From positions 30,704 to 94,703 of the forward strand of contig JAEUNM010000123.1 of assembly GCA_016791105.1 (NCBI GenBank): a stretch of DNA of 64,000 nt. Reading direction: 5' to 3'. This stretch comes from Rhodocyclaceae bacterium (GTDB taxonomy: Bacteria; Pseudomonadota; Gammaproteobacteria; Burkholderiales; Rhodocyclaceae). Below, in pieces: positions 53,401-62,218 of the stretch. Below the pieces are notes generated by a model. That model saw only the letters and a program-made list of their open reading frames with translations. It did no database searches and was not told the origin of the DNA. The stretch's first letter is position 1, and each line of letters starts with the position of its first letter. Position numbers and translations under genes: made by a program.

Positions 53401-56400
53401 CGATAAGCCGCGGCCTCATTGAAGCGAGCGGGACGCTTCGCCAGCAAGCTGGCTTGCGCCCCGTTTTCCGCGGCGATAAGCCGCGGCCTCATTGAAGCGA
53501 ATTGAGCGGCCGTTTAGAGGCCGTGTCCCGCGCCTGTTTTCCGCGGCGATAAGCCGCGGCCTCATTGAAGCCGGCGATCGCCAGCGCAACGCCCACATAG
53601 GGCACGGCGCGTTTTCCGCGGCGATAAGCCGCGGCCTCATTGAAGCTTCGGGGCGCGCGGCACAAACGGGCGCCGCGCCTGATGTTTTCCGCGGCGATAA
53701 GCCGCGGCCTCATTGAAGCTCGAATTCGCGGCCGACGCTACCGAAGATGTAGGCGTCGTTTTCCGCGGCGATAAGCCGCGGCCTCATTGAAGCGCCCGCT
53801 TCCAATCGCGTTCAAACACGGCAGACAGCGTTTTCCGCGGCGATAAGCCGCGGCCTCATTGAAGCGCGAATTTAATTAGATCGCCTGCCTTCAGGATGCC
53901 GGGTTTTCCGCGGCGATAAGCCGCGGCCTCATTGAAGCGGATGTCTTGCGGCGCTGCATCCGGCCGCTGTGCAGTGTTTTCCGCGGCGATAAGCCGCGGC
54001 CTCATTGAAGCCCGCCTTTGTCGTGATATCTGCCCCCAGGGCATGTCTGTTTTCCGCGGCGATAAGCCGCGGCCTCATTGAAGCAAGATCGCCGAGCGGA
54101 ACAAGCGATACCGCCGCCAGGGTTTTCCGCGGCGATAAGCCGCGGCCTCATTGAAGCATGGGCATGCTGTGCGTCGCGGCCACTGCGATGCGGCGTTTTC
54201 CGCGGCGATAAGCCGCGGCCTCATTGAAGCGCGCGCGACACCGGCCCGCGCCCGCCGGTGGTCCAGTTTTCCGCGGCGATAAGCCGCGGCCTCATTGAAG
54301 CTTCCTGCTGGTGCGACCGCCCCCGTCATGGCGTCGGACGTTTTCCGCGGCGATAAGCCGCGGCCTCATTGAAGCGAACGCGCGCCAGGTGTAACTATCC
54401 GGCAACCCAAGGTTTTCCGCGGCGATAAGCCGCGGCCTCATTGAAGTATTTATGCGCCCCCTGCCCTAGTTTAGTTTGGATAAAGTTTTCCGAGGCGATA
54501 AGCCGCGGCCTCATTGAAGCTCACGCGAGGCCGCACCATCGGCACCATCACGCAGATGGTTTTCCGCGGCGATAAGCCGCGGCCTCATTGAAGCGTCAGA
54601 TGCGGTTTGTGGCGGTTTTTGCCCGCCGCGCGGTTTTCCGCGGCGATAAGCCGCGGCCTCATTGAAGCGTAGATCGCGCGCGCGATTTTGCTTCGCCCAG
54701 CGGGTTTTCCGCGGCGATAAGCCGCGGCCTCATTGAAGCCGGGCTCACCGCGACACGCCGCCCGATGAGAGCGGACGTTTTCCGCGGCGATAAGCCGCGG
54801 CCTCATTGAAGCCGCGCACACGCGCTCGACCCATGCCACGGCCTCTATAGTTTTCCGCGGCGATAAGCCGCGGCCTCATTGAAGCGTTTCTGTTCCATGC
54901 GTAAATTGTAGTACGGACAGGTTTTCCGCGGCGATAAGCCGCGGCCTCATTGAAGCATTACGGATTTTTGCGAGTCCGGCTAACCGGGCTCGCGGTTTTC
55001 CGCGGCGATAAGCCGCGGCCTCATTGAAGCATGTTCGTGGGCATTGCGTAACCTCCTGTTACTTACCGTTTTCCGCGGCGATAAGCCGCGGCCTCATTGA
55101 AGCGATCACGTTCGTAAAACCGAAGCCAGGCTCGGCCAGGGTTTTCCGCGGCGATAAGCCGCGGCCTCATTGAAGCGTCGATCAGTCGTCTATTCGGAAC
55201 GTGAGCGTTCCTGGTTTTCCGCGGCGATAAGCCGCGGCCTCATTGAAGCGGCTCGCAAGCCCCTTATCTGCGGCCTCCTGCATTCGTTTTCCGCGGCGAT
55301 AAGCCGCGGCCTCATTGAAGCAACCACGGATCGGCAGTGTCCATGCGAATGACGGTAGTTTTCCGCGGCGATAAGCCGCGGCCTCATTGAAGCCGGACAT
55401 GCTCCCGATTGATATCACACGCCGAACGGCGTTTTCCGCGGCGATAAGCCGCGGCCTCATTGAAGCAACAGAAATGGGACTGAGGAAGATGCACACTGGT
55501 CGCGGAGTTTTCCGCGGCGATAAGCCGCGGCCTCATTGAAGCCCCGGACCCGGCCGCCCGTCGCGGGCGCGGAAACGACCGTTTTCCGCGGCGATAAGCC
55601 GCGGCCTCATTGAAGCCCTGAAGCTTGGTGATCTTCCCGGTTACTGCGCCGTCCGTTTTCCGCGGCGATAAGCCGCGGCCTCATTGAAGCTAGTAGTTGT
55701 ACATGTCTGCGCGCGCCCCGGCGCGCATGGTTTTCCGCGGCGATAAGCCGCGGCCTCATTGAAGCGTCCTGCACCGTCTCGCGCAGCGCGGACTGCATCA
55801 ACGTTTTCCGCGGCGATAAGCCGCGGCCTCATTGAAGCTCGGAGGCGGCCCACATTAGGGCGCAGTAGGCATCTTGTTTTCCGCGGCGATAAGCCGCGGC
55901 CTCATTGAAGCATGCGCAGCACGTGGCGATACTTCGCCGCGCCCGTGAGTTTTCCGCGGCGATAAGCCGCGGCCTCATTGAAGCGAGGGTCTCGATCAAT
56001 TTAGTGAGGCCGTCACTGTCCGGTTTTCCGCGGCGATAAGCCGCGGCCTCATTGAAGCAGCAGCACGAGCTGCCAATAGGCACGGTCGCCGGCCGCGGTT
56101 TTCCGCGGCGATAAGCCGCGGCCTCATTGAAGCGGATATCCGGATTTGTCGGTGCGATACAGTGCGATCGTTTTCCGCGGCGATAAGCCGCGGCCTCATT
56201 GAAGCATCGATCTCCTGCCGCTCGCGGATGTAGCGGCCGAGGTTTTCCGCGGCGATAAGCCGCGGCCTCATTGAAGCAACACGCTATCAGGGCGGATAAG
56301 TTCGTACCAGAACGGTTTTCCGCGGCGATAAGCCGCGGCCTCATTGAAGCTTTCGGGATGCGGGCGCGGCTGGCGGCAGCCGCGCCGGTTTTCCGCGGCG

Positions 56401-57159
56401 ATAAGCCGCGGCCTCATTGAAGCGGCGACCAGGCTGGGCAAATCGTCGGCACGAAGGTCGGGTTTTCCGCGGCGATAAGCCGCGGCCTCATTGAAGCTAT
56501 TTCTATCTGTCCAAACATAACAATCCGCCACTTGTTTTCCGCGGCGATAAGCCGCGGCCTCATTGAAGCCCCGAGTGGTGCTCCTTCTTCTGAAGCTGCC
56601 TTAGTCGCGTTTTCCGCGGCGATAAGCCGCGGCCTCATTGAAGCTCGGCGATGTAGGTGCCCTGACCCATGCCGAGCAGCAGGTTTTCCGCGGCGACAAG
56701 CCGCGGCCTCATTGAAGCGTGCACCCGGATGCACATGGCCGTTTGGCGGAACGCGTTTTCCGCGGCGACAAGCCGCGGCCTCATTGAAGCAAGGTAATAT
56801 TGAGAGACGTTGTTTCTGGTTGAGTTGTTTTCCGCGGCGATAAGCCGCGGCCTCATTGAAGCATCAGGACGCGGTGTTTTGTGTCCTGCCCGGCGGGCCA
56901 GTTTTCCGCGGCGATAAGCCGCGGCCTCATTGAAGCGCCTCAAACCGCACTGAAGTGGGTGTGAGTGTGGTGCAGTTTTCCGCGGCGATAAGCCGCGGCC
57001 TCATTGAAGCGCGCGGCGGCGCCGCCGGCATCGGTGACGTACTCGACGCCGGTGTTTTCCGCGGCGATAAGCCGCGGCCTCATTGAAGCAGCGGGATTTT
57101 GGCGAAATTCTGGCCCAGCAGCGACAGTTTTCCGCGGCGATAAGCCGCGGCCTCATTGA
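50404..57159 (+). CRISPR. Type I-G CRISPR array: 93 repeats, 92 spacers (hand count)
   Basis: The 36-bp repeat begins GTTTTCCGCGGCGATAAGCC and ends GCGGCCTCATTGAAGC. It holds a 7-bp perfect stem CCGCGGC-GATAA-GCCGCGG and leaves an ATTGAAGC 3' handle. Reading every repeat start from 50404 to 57127 gives 93 repeats; spacers are 35-43 bp, mean about 37. Repeats are uniform except a C36T change at 54412, C9A at 54485, T15C in the loop at 56683 and 56755, and a last copy at 57127 truncated after base 33. Degeneracy at the distal end, with cas2 at the other, fixes the leader at 50404. I saw no exact duplicate spacers but did not compare all pairs. Confidence 0.98.
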
Positions 57160-57240
57160 CGAGATGGCGCGCGCGTGTCAGCGGCGGTCAAAATCCGCCG
57201 AAATACGGCGGCGGCAAAAAATTGGGCACATGTTTTGGTC

Positions 57241-57358
57241 GGTCGTTGCCGTGTCAAGGGCGGGCTTTAGCCCGGCGAAGCGAACCCTTGACACGGCAAC
57301 GACCAAGGTATGCTTGGGCATGGCAGTAAGCGCAACAGTTGTGCGCTTACTGCCATGC
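57241..57358. repeat. Two long perfect inverted repeats distal to the array
   Basis: GGTCGTTGCCGTGTCAAGGG (57241-57260) pairs exactly with 57285-57304 around an inner CGGGCTTTAGCCCG hairpin. Next, GCATGGCAGTAAGCGCA (57318-57334) pairs exactly with 57342-57358. Each would form a stable cruciform or RNA hairpin. No reading frame here looks real. They could be extragenic palindromes or the ends of an inserted element. Confidence 0.75.
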
Positions 57359-57511
57359 AGACCAGCGCTTTTCGTCGCCAATTTTCAACGGAAATTCTCC
57401 GCCGCCAACAGCGCGCAGCCATGGGGACCGCGTCCTTGGATTTTCCTGAACGGTTTGAAGGGATGACAGCAAAGCGAGGACGGCATGTCAGAGCACCAGA
57501 GTGAAATTATG

Positions 57512-57672
57512 CGGACGGGGCAAAATGCCCCGTCCGGCGTCTGGAGATAACGCGTCCAGCCCTGCGCACTACATGCTCGGATTTTCGTGATCGGGGTGTA
57601 TGGATGGCAGCGAGGGGAGAGCGCGATGCAGGAGCGCCACAATTCGTGTGGACGGGGCAAAATGCCCCGTCC
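57512..57672. repeat. Two copies of the GGACGGGGCA palindrome (repeat family D)
   Basis: CGGACGGGGCAAAATGCCCC at 57512-57536 and GGACGGGGCAAAATGCCCCG at 57650-57672 are perfect palindromes around AAA. Each is preceded by ~50-80 bp of related GGATGGCAGC-type sequence. Further copies lie at 59780-59804 and 62154-62178. Confidence 0.8.
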
Positions 57673-57843
57673 GGCATCGGGCATCGGCCATCGGCCATCG
57701 GCCATAGGCCATCGGGCATCGGGCATCGGGCATCGGGCATCCGGCATCCGGCATCCGGCATCCGGCATCCGGCATCCGGCATCGGGCATCCGGCATCCGG
57801 CATCCGGCATCCGGCATCCGGCGTCCGGCATCCGGCGTCCGGC
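57672..57843. repeat. Heptamer tandem repeat (GGCATCG/GGCATCC)
   Basis: About 24 copies of a 7-bp unit, first mostly GGGCATC/GGCCATC, then GGCATCC, occupy 172 bp. Because 7 is not a multiple of 3, every frame stays open and repeats with a 7-residue period, which creates artefactual reading frames. It is a likely slippage-prone variable-number locus. Confidence 0.92.
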
Positions 57844-58079
57844 GCAGGTACGCTTCCACACGCACAGGCCCCGGCGCGCGCCTCTCCCGCGAGTTCTTGG
57901 TCGATGCGCTGCAACAGCGCGAAAGACTGGGGGCCAGCAATAGTCGCTGGTACATTGGGATAGGCTGTTCTCGTGGTCGAAAGAGACTCCCCCGTCCCAG
58001 AAAGAGACCATGCGGGCAGGCTCACACAAGATGATCGATTCGAGCCGGCGGTCCATCAAAATGCGGAGGTGTGCTCAGT

Positions 58080-58101
58080 TAAGCTGCGGCCTCATTGAAG
58101 C
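58080..58101 (+). repeat. Orphan CRISPR repeat fragment
   Basis: TAAGCTGCGGCCTCATTGAA at 58080 onward through 58101 matches bases 15-36 of the array repeat with one change (C to T at repeat position 19/20). It is 920 bp beyond the last array repeat and in the same orientation. It is the 3' part of a repeat whose 5' part is missing, so it may be the far end of the original array. Confidence 0.85.
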
Positions 58102-58227
58102 TATTGGGCGGACGGCGTGCAACGGGGCCGGCGTGCATTTGAAGTTCGCAGCCGGTGCGGCCCCGCTTAGGGTGGCGGGCGCCAGGGTTGGCGTGGCGCC
58201 CGTTCGTGTCACAGTTTTAGTTCTTGA

Positions 58228-59199
58228 TTAATCGCTGCCGTGGCGAAAACGCCTAGCCGGCAGATGGTTTGGCGTGGCACGCGCGACGCGGGTTTGCCAT
58301 GCCGCCGCGCTCAGTAACGCGAGCAGAGCTGCCAGCAGGGCTGCTTTGGGTTCGGGAACTTCGGCGAACAATACGACTTCTCCGGCGGGGACGAGGTGGT
58401 GGGCGAATACCACGCGTCCGGAAGCCGGGTGCGGCCCGGCGAAAATGTTGTCCAGGTCGAAGGTGGCGCCGGGGGTGGTCGATACGGCGGCAAGGTCCGC
58501 GGCCAGGGTGGAAAAGTCGGATTCGTACAGCGTGCCGGGGTAGATGGTGCCGGTCATGTTGCCGATGATGTCGTTGCTTAGTAGGGTGATTCCCAGGTCG
58601 AGCGGCAGCGGCACCTGAAATATTACTTCGTCGGGGAAGCGCGAAAAATCCACGTCCGGATAGCCATCGAAGGCGAGGGCTTGGTCGATCCCGGTGTCCT
58701 CGACGGCGTTGGGGGTGGCGAGCGGGTCGGCGCCAGCGAATATTTCGAACACGTCGATAATGTCATTCACCGTTACGACGGGCGGGTCCCAGATTCCCCA
58801 TACGCCGGCCGGGGTGACGAAGGGGTTGGTGCTGAGGTACTGGGTGTTGTCCATGATGAGGGGCACGCCCTGGTTTACCGGAAAGAACGGTTGGCCCGGC
58901 AGGCCTATGCGCCACGCAAAGGTGCACAGGCGGCTGCTGCCGGGTATGCGCGGGCAGGCCTGGATGAAGGGGTTAAGTATGGTCGGCGCGTTCGGTGCGA
59001 AGGTGGGGATGATGCGTGGCTGGCCCAGATTGGTGGGCGGTATGAACAGGATGGGCTGGGTGCCGCGGAACAGGAAGCCGGCCTGTGCGGCCTGCGGCCA
59101 TAGTGTGGCGCCGGTCAGCGCGATCAGCGCGTAAAACAGTGCCGCTCGAATGGCGCGTAGCGGCGCTTGCAGCAGCTTGCGGTCGTGCATCGTGTGCAT
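58228..59199 (-). CDS. PEP-CTERM sorting-domain protein
   Basis: A 323-residue exported protein. The N-terminus has a signal peptide (RAALFYALIALTGATLWPQAAQA, cleavage near residue 40). The C-terminus shows VPEPKAALLAALLALLSAAA followed by basic residues, the PEP-CTERM tripartite signal recognised by exosortase/EpsH systems. The middle is an uncharacterised beta-rich domain with many prolines. It is secreted and likely joins the exopolysaccharide or outer surface. No exosortase gene is in the window. An AGGGA ribosome site precedes the ATG at 59199. Confidence 0.8.
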   Translation of the reverse strand: MHTMHDRKLLQAPLRAIRAALFYALIALTGATLWPQAAQAGFLFRGTQPILFIPPTNLGQPRIIPTFAPNAPTILNPFIQACPRIPGSSRLCTFAWRIGLPGQPFFPVNQGVPLIMDNTQYLSTNPFVTPAGVWGIWDPPVVTVNDIIDVFEIFAGADPLATPNAVEDTGIDQALAFDGYPDVDFSRFPDEVIFQVPLPLDLGITLLSNDIIGNMTGTIYPGTLYESDFSTLAADLAAVSTTPGATFDLDNIFAGPHPASGRVVFAHHLVPAGEVVLFAEVPEPKAALLAALLALLSAAAWQTRVARATPNHLPARRFRHGSD

Positions 59200-59701
59200 G
59201 TCTTCATCCCTCGAATGAATTTGGTCCGTTGCCGCCGGATTTTTTTGGCACGAGCGGGCGCGCCGCAGCGCGCCCGGTTTGCTCTGTTGAAGCGGGCGTC
59301 ACGACACGTAAAAAATTTCGACATGCGTCGATGGGCGCACGGTCGCGCCGACACGAAACTGGACGCCGGCTGGTCTCCAGCAGCGGCTTTGCCCCGGTTT
59401 TTTTTCCCCCACTCTAAATGCCGGCGGGGTAGGTTGGGGTCGCCGCAGGCCAAGCAGGCATCATGCCATTACCGGCAAGGCTTTGTATTGGTTGCGCTGT
59501 TTGGTGGTGGTTGGGTGACGCCGGCTGGCGCTTGTAAGAAATTCCGACAGAGTGGGGACGAGATTGTGGCCAGCGCTTGCTTAGTTTCTGCTAATGCTTT
59601 CGATTCGTCCGGCAGCAGCCGCTTGCGGCCTGTACGGGCGGGCAGGGTACGCTGCCGTAGGAACCCGTCGCGGGACGGGGTATCCTACCCCGTCCTGAAA
59701 G

Positions 59702-59804
59702 GTTGAAACGGTGGCAGCAAGGGGCGAACGCCATGCCACATCGCCACGAATCCACCGGAAAACGTGCGGACGAAACGTGCGGACGGGGCAACATGCCCCG
59801 TCCG
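59702..59804. repeat. Family D repeat with GGACGGGGCA palindrome
   Basis: The unit starts GTTGAAACGGTGGCAGCAAG, contains ATCCACCGGAAAACGTGCGG and ends with the palindrome CGGACGGGGCAACATGCCCC. The same order is found at 62089-62178 with about 90 percent identity by eye, so a ~100-bp element has been copied. Confidence 0.8.
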
Positions 59805-59899
59805 GCGCGGTAAGCAACATGCCCAGCCCGGCGCAGGGCGAAATTTACCGTCCGGTGCGGCGCCTGCGAGGCTTTCCTGGTGGCGCAAAGGCCGGGCAG

Positions 59900-60077
59900 C
59901 CTTGCGGTAAGTCGATGGACGCGCGTGGAATTCTGCAGTCTTGTTGCGCGCGAAGTTCGCATGCGGCATGTGCACGCCGACGAGGCGCGGGCGATCAGCG
60001 TGGAATTTGATGCACTGTTGCGAGAGTCGTTTTGGATCTGGACGCATGCGGCGGCGGAGGTTGATCTTGCAGGGTAG
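59900..60077 (+). pseudogene. VapC-like PIN-domain toxin remnant
   Basis: In the frame ending at 60077 the sequence reads SRWTRVEFCSLVAREVRM, ADEARAISVEFDALLRESF and AAAEVDLA, which resembles the middle of VapC PIN-domain ribonucleases (TRVEF with the conserved Glu, helices after it). The N-terminal MxxDTSAL part and the C-terminal D-rich part are missing, and no vapB is beside it. It is therefore a decayed fragment at best. Confidence 0.45.
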
Positions 60078-60320
60078 TTTGTTGCGCGTTTCGCGTCCGG
60101 CTTGTGCGGCGGTGGTTTGCTGCACGCCACGATCGCCGCAAGCAGACAAGTCGAAAAAGTCTTCGCGCGGGACGCTGGCATTCGCGATGCGGCCAGACTT
60201 TTGAATATTCCTGCTGCAAACGACATTGCCGATCAAGCGCACGGCTCGATGTCTCGCGTCGCGCGCTGACACAATTCATCCGCTGCAATGTCGCAGCCGG
60301 CGCACCGCCGTCAAATCAAT

Positions 60321-60620
60321 TCAAATCAATTCATCCTTGATGCAGTTGATGAGCGCGCCGGGAACGTCCGCCTCGGGCACTTCTATGCTTTGTTCGCCGC
60401 TATCGGTGGTGCGCGTGATGCGGTAAGAAAACATGTCTCGCGCCGGGCCGCGCGTGGCGGGGCGGCGTGCCTTGGCGTGTTTGGCGAACAGGGCTTCGAG
60501 CGCGTCCTGCACTTGCTGCTCGAGCTGGGCCGCGGCAATGCGGCCCCGGCTCGCCAGATGCGAGCCGGGCAGGCCGAATCCGGCGAAGCCGCCCAGGCGC
60601 TCTATTTTGTACTCAGCCAT
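60321..60620 (-). CDS. Emfourin-like protealysin inhibitor
   Basis: A 99-residue cytoplasmic protein starting AEYKIERLGGFAGFG, with a SYRITRTTDSGEQSIEVPEADVP strand region. It matches the emfourin (M4in) family, small inhibitors encoded next to protealysin-like M4 peptidases. Its start lies 12 bp after the protealysin stop on the same strand, so the two form an operon. It probably blocks the protease inside the cell. Confidence 0.82.
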   Translation of the reverse strand: MAEYKIERLGGFAGFGLPGSHLASRGRIAAAQLEQQVQDALEALFAKHAKARRPATRGPARDMFSYRITRTTDSGEQSIEVPEADVPGALINCIKDELI

Positions 60621-60632
60621 CTGGGTTCGCGC

Positions 60633-61670
60633 TTAAAGGCCGACCGCAATCCAGGCCGCGTCGATGGCCTTGAATACGCTGGGGTCGGCCCTGAACAGCA
60701 ATTTGGCCTGTCTGCGGGTGCGGTTGGCGAAAGTTCTCATCTTCATGGAAGGGCTGGGCCGGTAGGCAACCAGGGCTTGATACCATACCTGCCCGGCCTT
60801 TTCCCAACTGTAGCCGCCTATCGCTACGGCCGCCTTGTAAAAGGCCAAATTCGGGATGCCGCTGCTTTCGTGCGGATCCATGTTGGGCTTGAATTCCGAG
60901 AAGTGGGTCGGCTGCGGCGCCAGGCAGTGCGCCGCGCCGGGCTTGGCCATGTCGCGCAGGCAGGTGTAGCCGTGTGCCTTTGCGCCCGGCCCCATGATGT
61001 CGCTGCCTATCAGCCAGTCCGCCTGTTTGACGTTCTGTTTGGCGCTCCATTGCCGGAACATGGACCCGAACACGTCGGACATGCTTTCGTTTAGTCCACC
61101 TGCCTGGTTCGAATAACCCAGCCGCGCGGTAAATTGCGTGACGCCGTGCGTTAATTCGTGTGCGATGACGTCGTTGCCCAGCGTGAAGTCGACGAATATG
61201 TTGCCGTCGCCATCACCGTAGGTCATTTGCTGGCCGTTCCAGAATGCGTTGTTGTATTTCACGCCGTAATGTATGGACGACTGCAGCGTCATGCCCAGGT
61301 TATCGACCGAATTGCGTTTGAAAATCTGGCGGTAAAAATCCGCCACGCCGGTGGTTTCGACGAAGGTGCGCTTGGCCGTGACGTCCGTGGAACTGCCGGG
61401 GTTGGGCACCGGTGCGCCGGGCAGGTTGGTGCCGTTGGCGCAGTTATATACGGTGATGGCCGGCGCGGCGGCCGCTGCCACGGTGGCAGACATCGACCCG
61501 AGTGCCGCCGCGTGGCTGGAACTTAGTAATGCCACGGTGCGCAGCTTGCGCCAGTGCGCCTCGTAGGCGGCCATGTTGAAAAAATGTTTGCGTTCCGCTT
61601 CGGTGAGGCGTTTGTCTTGTGACAGCCTTTCGAGTACGTTGGGCGGAATGATTCTGCAGTGGCAGATCAT
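60633..61670 (-). CDS. Protealysin-like M4 zinc metalloprotease
   Basis: A 345-residue thermolysin-family peptidase. It opens CHCRIIPPNVLERLSQD, the short protealysin-type propeptide (PPL motif region), with no signal peptide. The zinc site is HELTH at residues 171-175 (His171, Glu172, His175) and GGLNESMSD supplies Glu195; the transition-state His is in DPHESSGIPN. Protealysins act in the cytosol or are released by unknown routes and have been linked to host-cell invasion in Serratia. AGGAGA stands 7 nt before the ATG. The inhibitor gene follows. Confidence 0.92.
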   Translation of the reverse strand: MICHCRIIPPNVLERLSQDKRLTEAERKHFFNMAAYEAHWRKLRTVALLSSSHAAALGSMSATVAAAAAPAITVYNCANGTNLPGAPVPNPGSSTDVTAKRTFVETTGVADFYRQIFKRNSVDNLGMTLQSSIHYGVKYNNAFWNGQQMTYGDGDGNIFVDFTLGNDVIAHELTHGVTQFTARLGYSNQAGGLNESMSDVFGSMFRQWSAKQNVKQADWLIGSDIMGPGAKAHGYTCLRDMAKPGAAHCLAPQPTHFSEFKPNMDPHESSGIPNLAFYKAAVAIGGYSWEKAGQVWYQALVAYRPSPSMKMRTFANRTRRQAKLLFRADPSVFKAIDAAWIAVGL

Positions 61671-62218
61671 GGCTGGTCTCCTGGTATGCCAAGTTGGACA
61701 TCGACTTCACATGGGCGCCGGACCGGCCGGACCGGGCCGCCTGGGGCACTGCGGCAGACGTGCCGTCAGCGGCACGGACGCAAGCATGGCCCCACCGCTC
61801 AAACGCGCCGGGCTTGGTCGCCTATGTTCTTGTGCGCGCGTACTTGCAGGTGTTTTGCTTCGAGTATAGGCACCTGCAGCGCAGCCACAATTGACAAATT
61901 TCGGTTAAACCAAAAAGTAAGCGTGTTCTGTGCCAAGAAATTAAATGGGTGCGGCTGTGTGGGCGTGCGGCGCGCTTGATGGATTTGGGCTGCAGCGGGG
62001 CGGCGGAGGTGGTGGGGTGCAGCGGGAAATGGTGTGTGCCGCTGAGTTTTATTTGTTGTCTTGCTGTCGCGCGGATGGGGTGCCAACGGTTGAAACGGTA
62101 GCAGCAAGGCGCGAACGCCACGGCACATCGCCGCGGATCCACCGGAAAACGTGCGGACGGGGCAACATGTCCCGTCCGGCGCGGTAGAGCCCCGTTCGGC
62201 GCGTAACCCGGCCGCGGC
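61671..62218. other. Intergenic stretch with a family D repeat
   Basis: About 550 bases with no real gene. An AATTGACAAATTTCGGTTAAAC segment, about 61890-61911 in part, looks promoter-like on the plus strand but no gene follows it. A family-D repeat lies at 62089-62178, and ccmI ends at 62219. Confidence 0.45.
62089..62178. repeat. Family D repeat, second long copy
   Basis: GTTGAAACGGTAGCAGCAAG at 62089 leads into the CGGACGGGGCAACATGTCCC palindrome at 62154-62178. One arm base has changed (TGTCCC instead of TGCCCC), the only visible break in the palindrome among the four copies. Confidence 0.8.

Larger units (their letters stand above)
59200..60320. other. Gene-poor stretch with repeat copy and gene remnant
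   Basis: About 1.1 kb with no intact gene. It contains a partial family-C head (GTAGGTTGGGGTCGCCGCAG at about 59431), a family-D repeat (59702-59804) and a vapC-like remnant (59900-60077). Reading frames that span it lack protein-like composition. Confidence 0.5.

Noticed and set aside
50404..57159. Many 60-170-residue reading frames in the array with repeated peptide motifs (such as FNEAAAYRRGK or MRPRLIAAEN)
   Set aside because: They are translations of the 36-bp CRISPR repeat in different frames, not proteins.
57385..58059. Open frames with periodic MPDAGCR or GIRHPAS peptides
   Set aside because: They are produced by the heptamer DNA repeat, which keeps every frame open; no start signal or protein-like flanks.
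61890..61920. Promoter-like TTGACA hexamer on the plus strand
   Set aside because: No properly spaced -10 element and no gene downstream.
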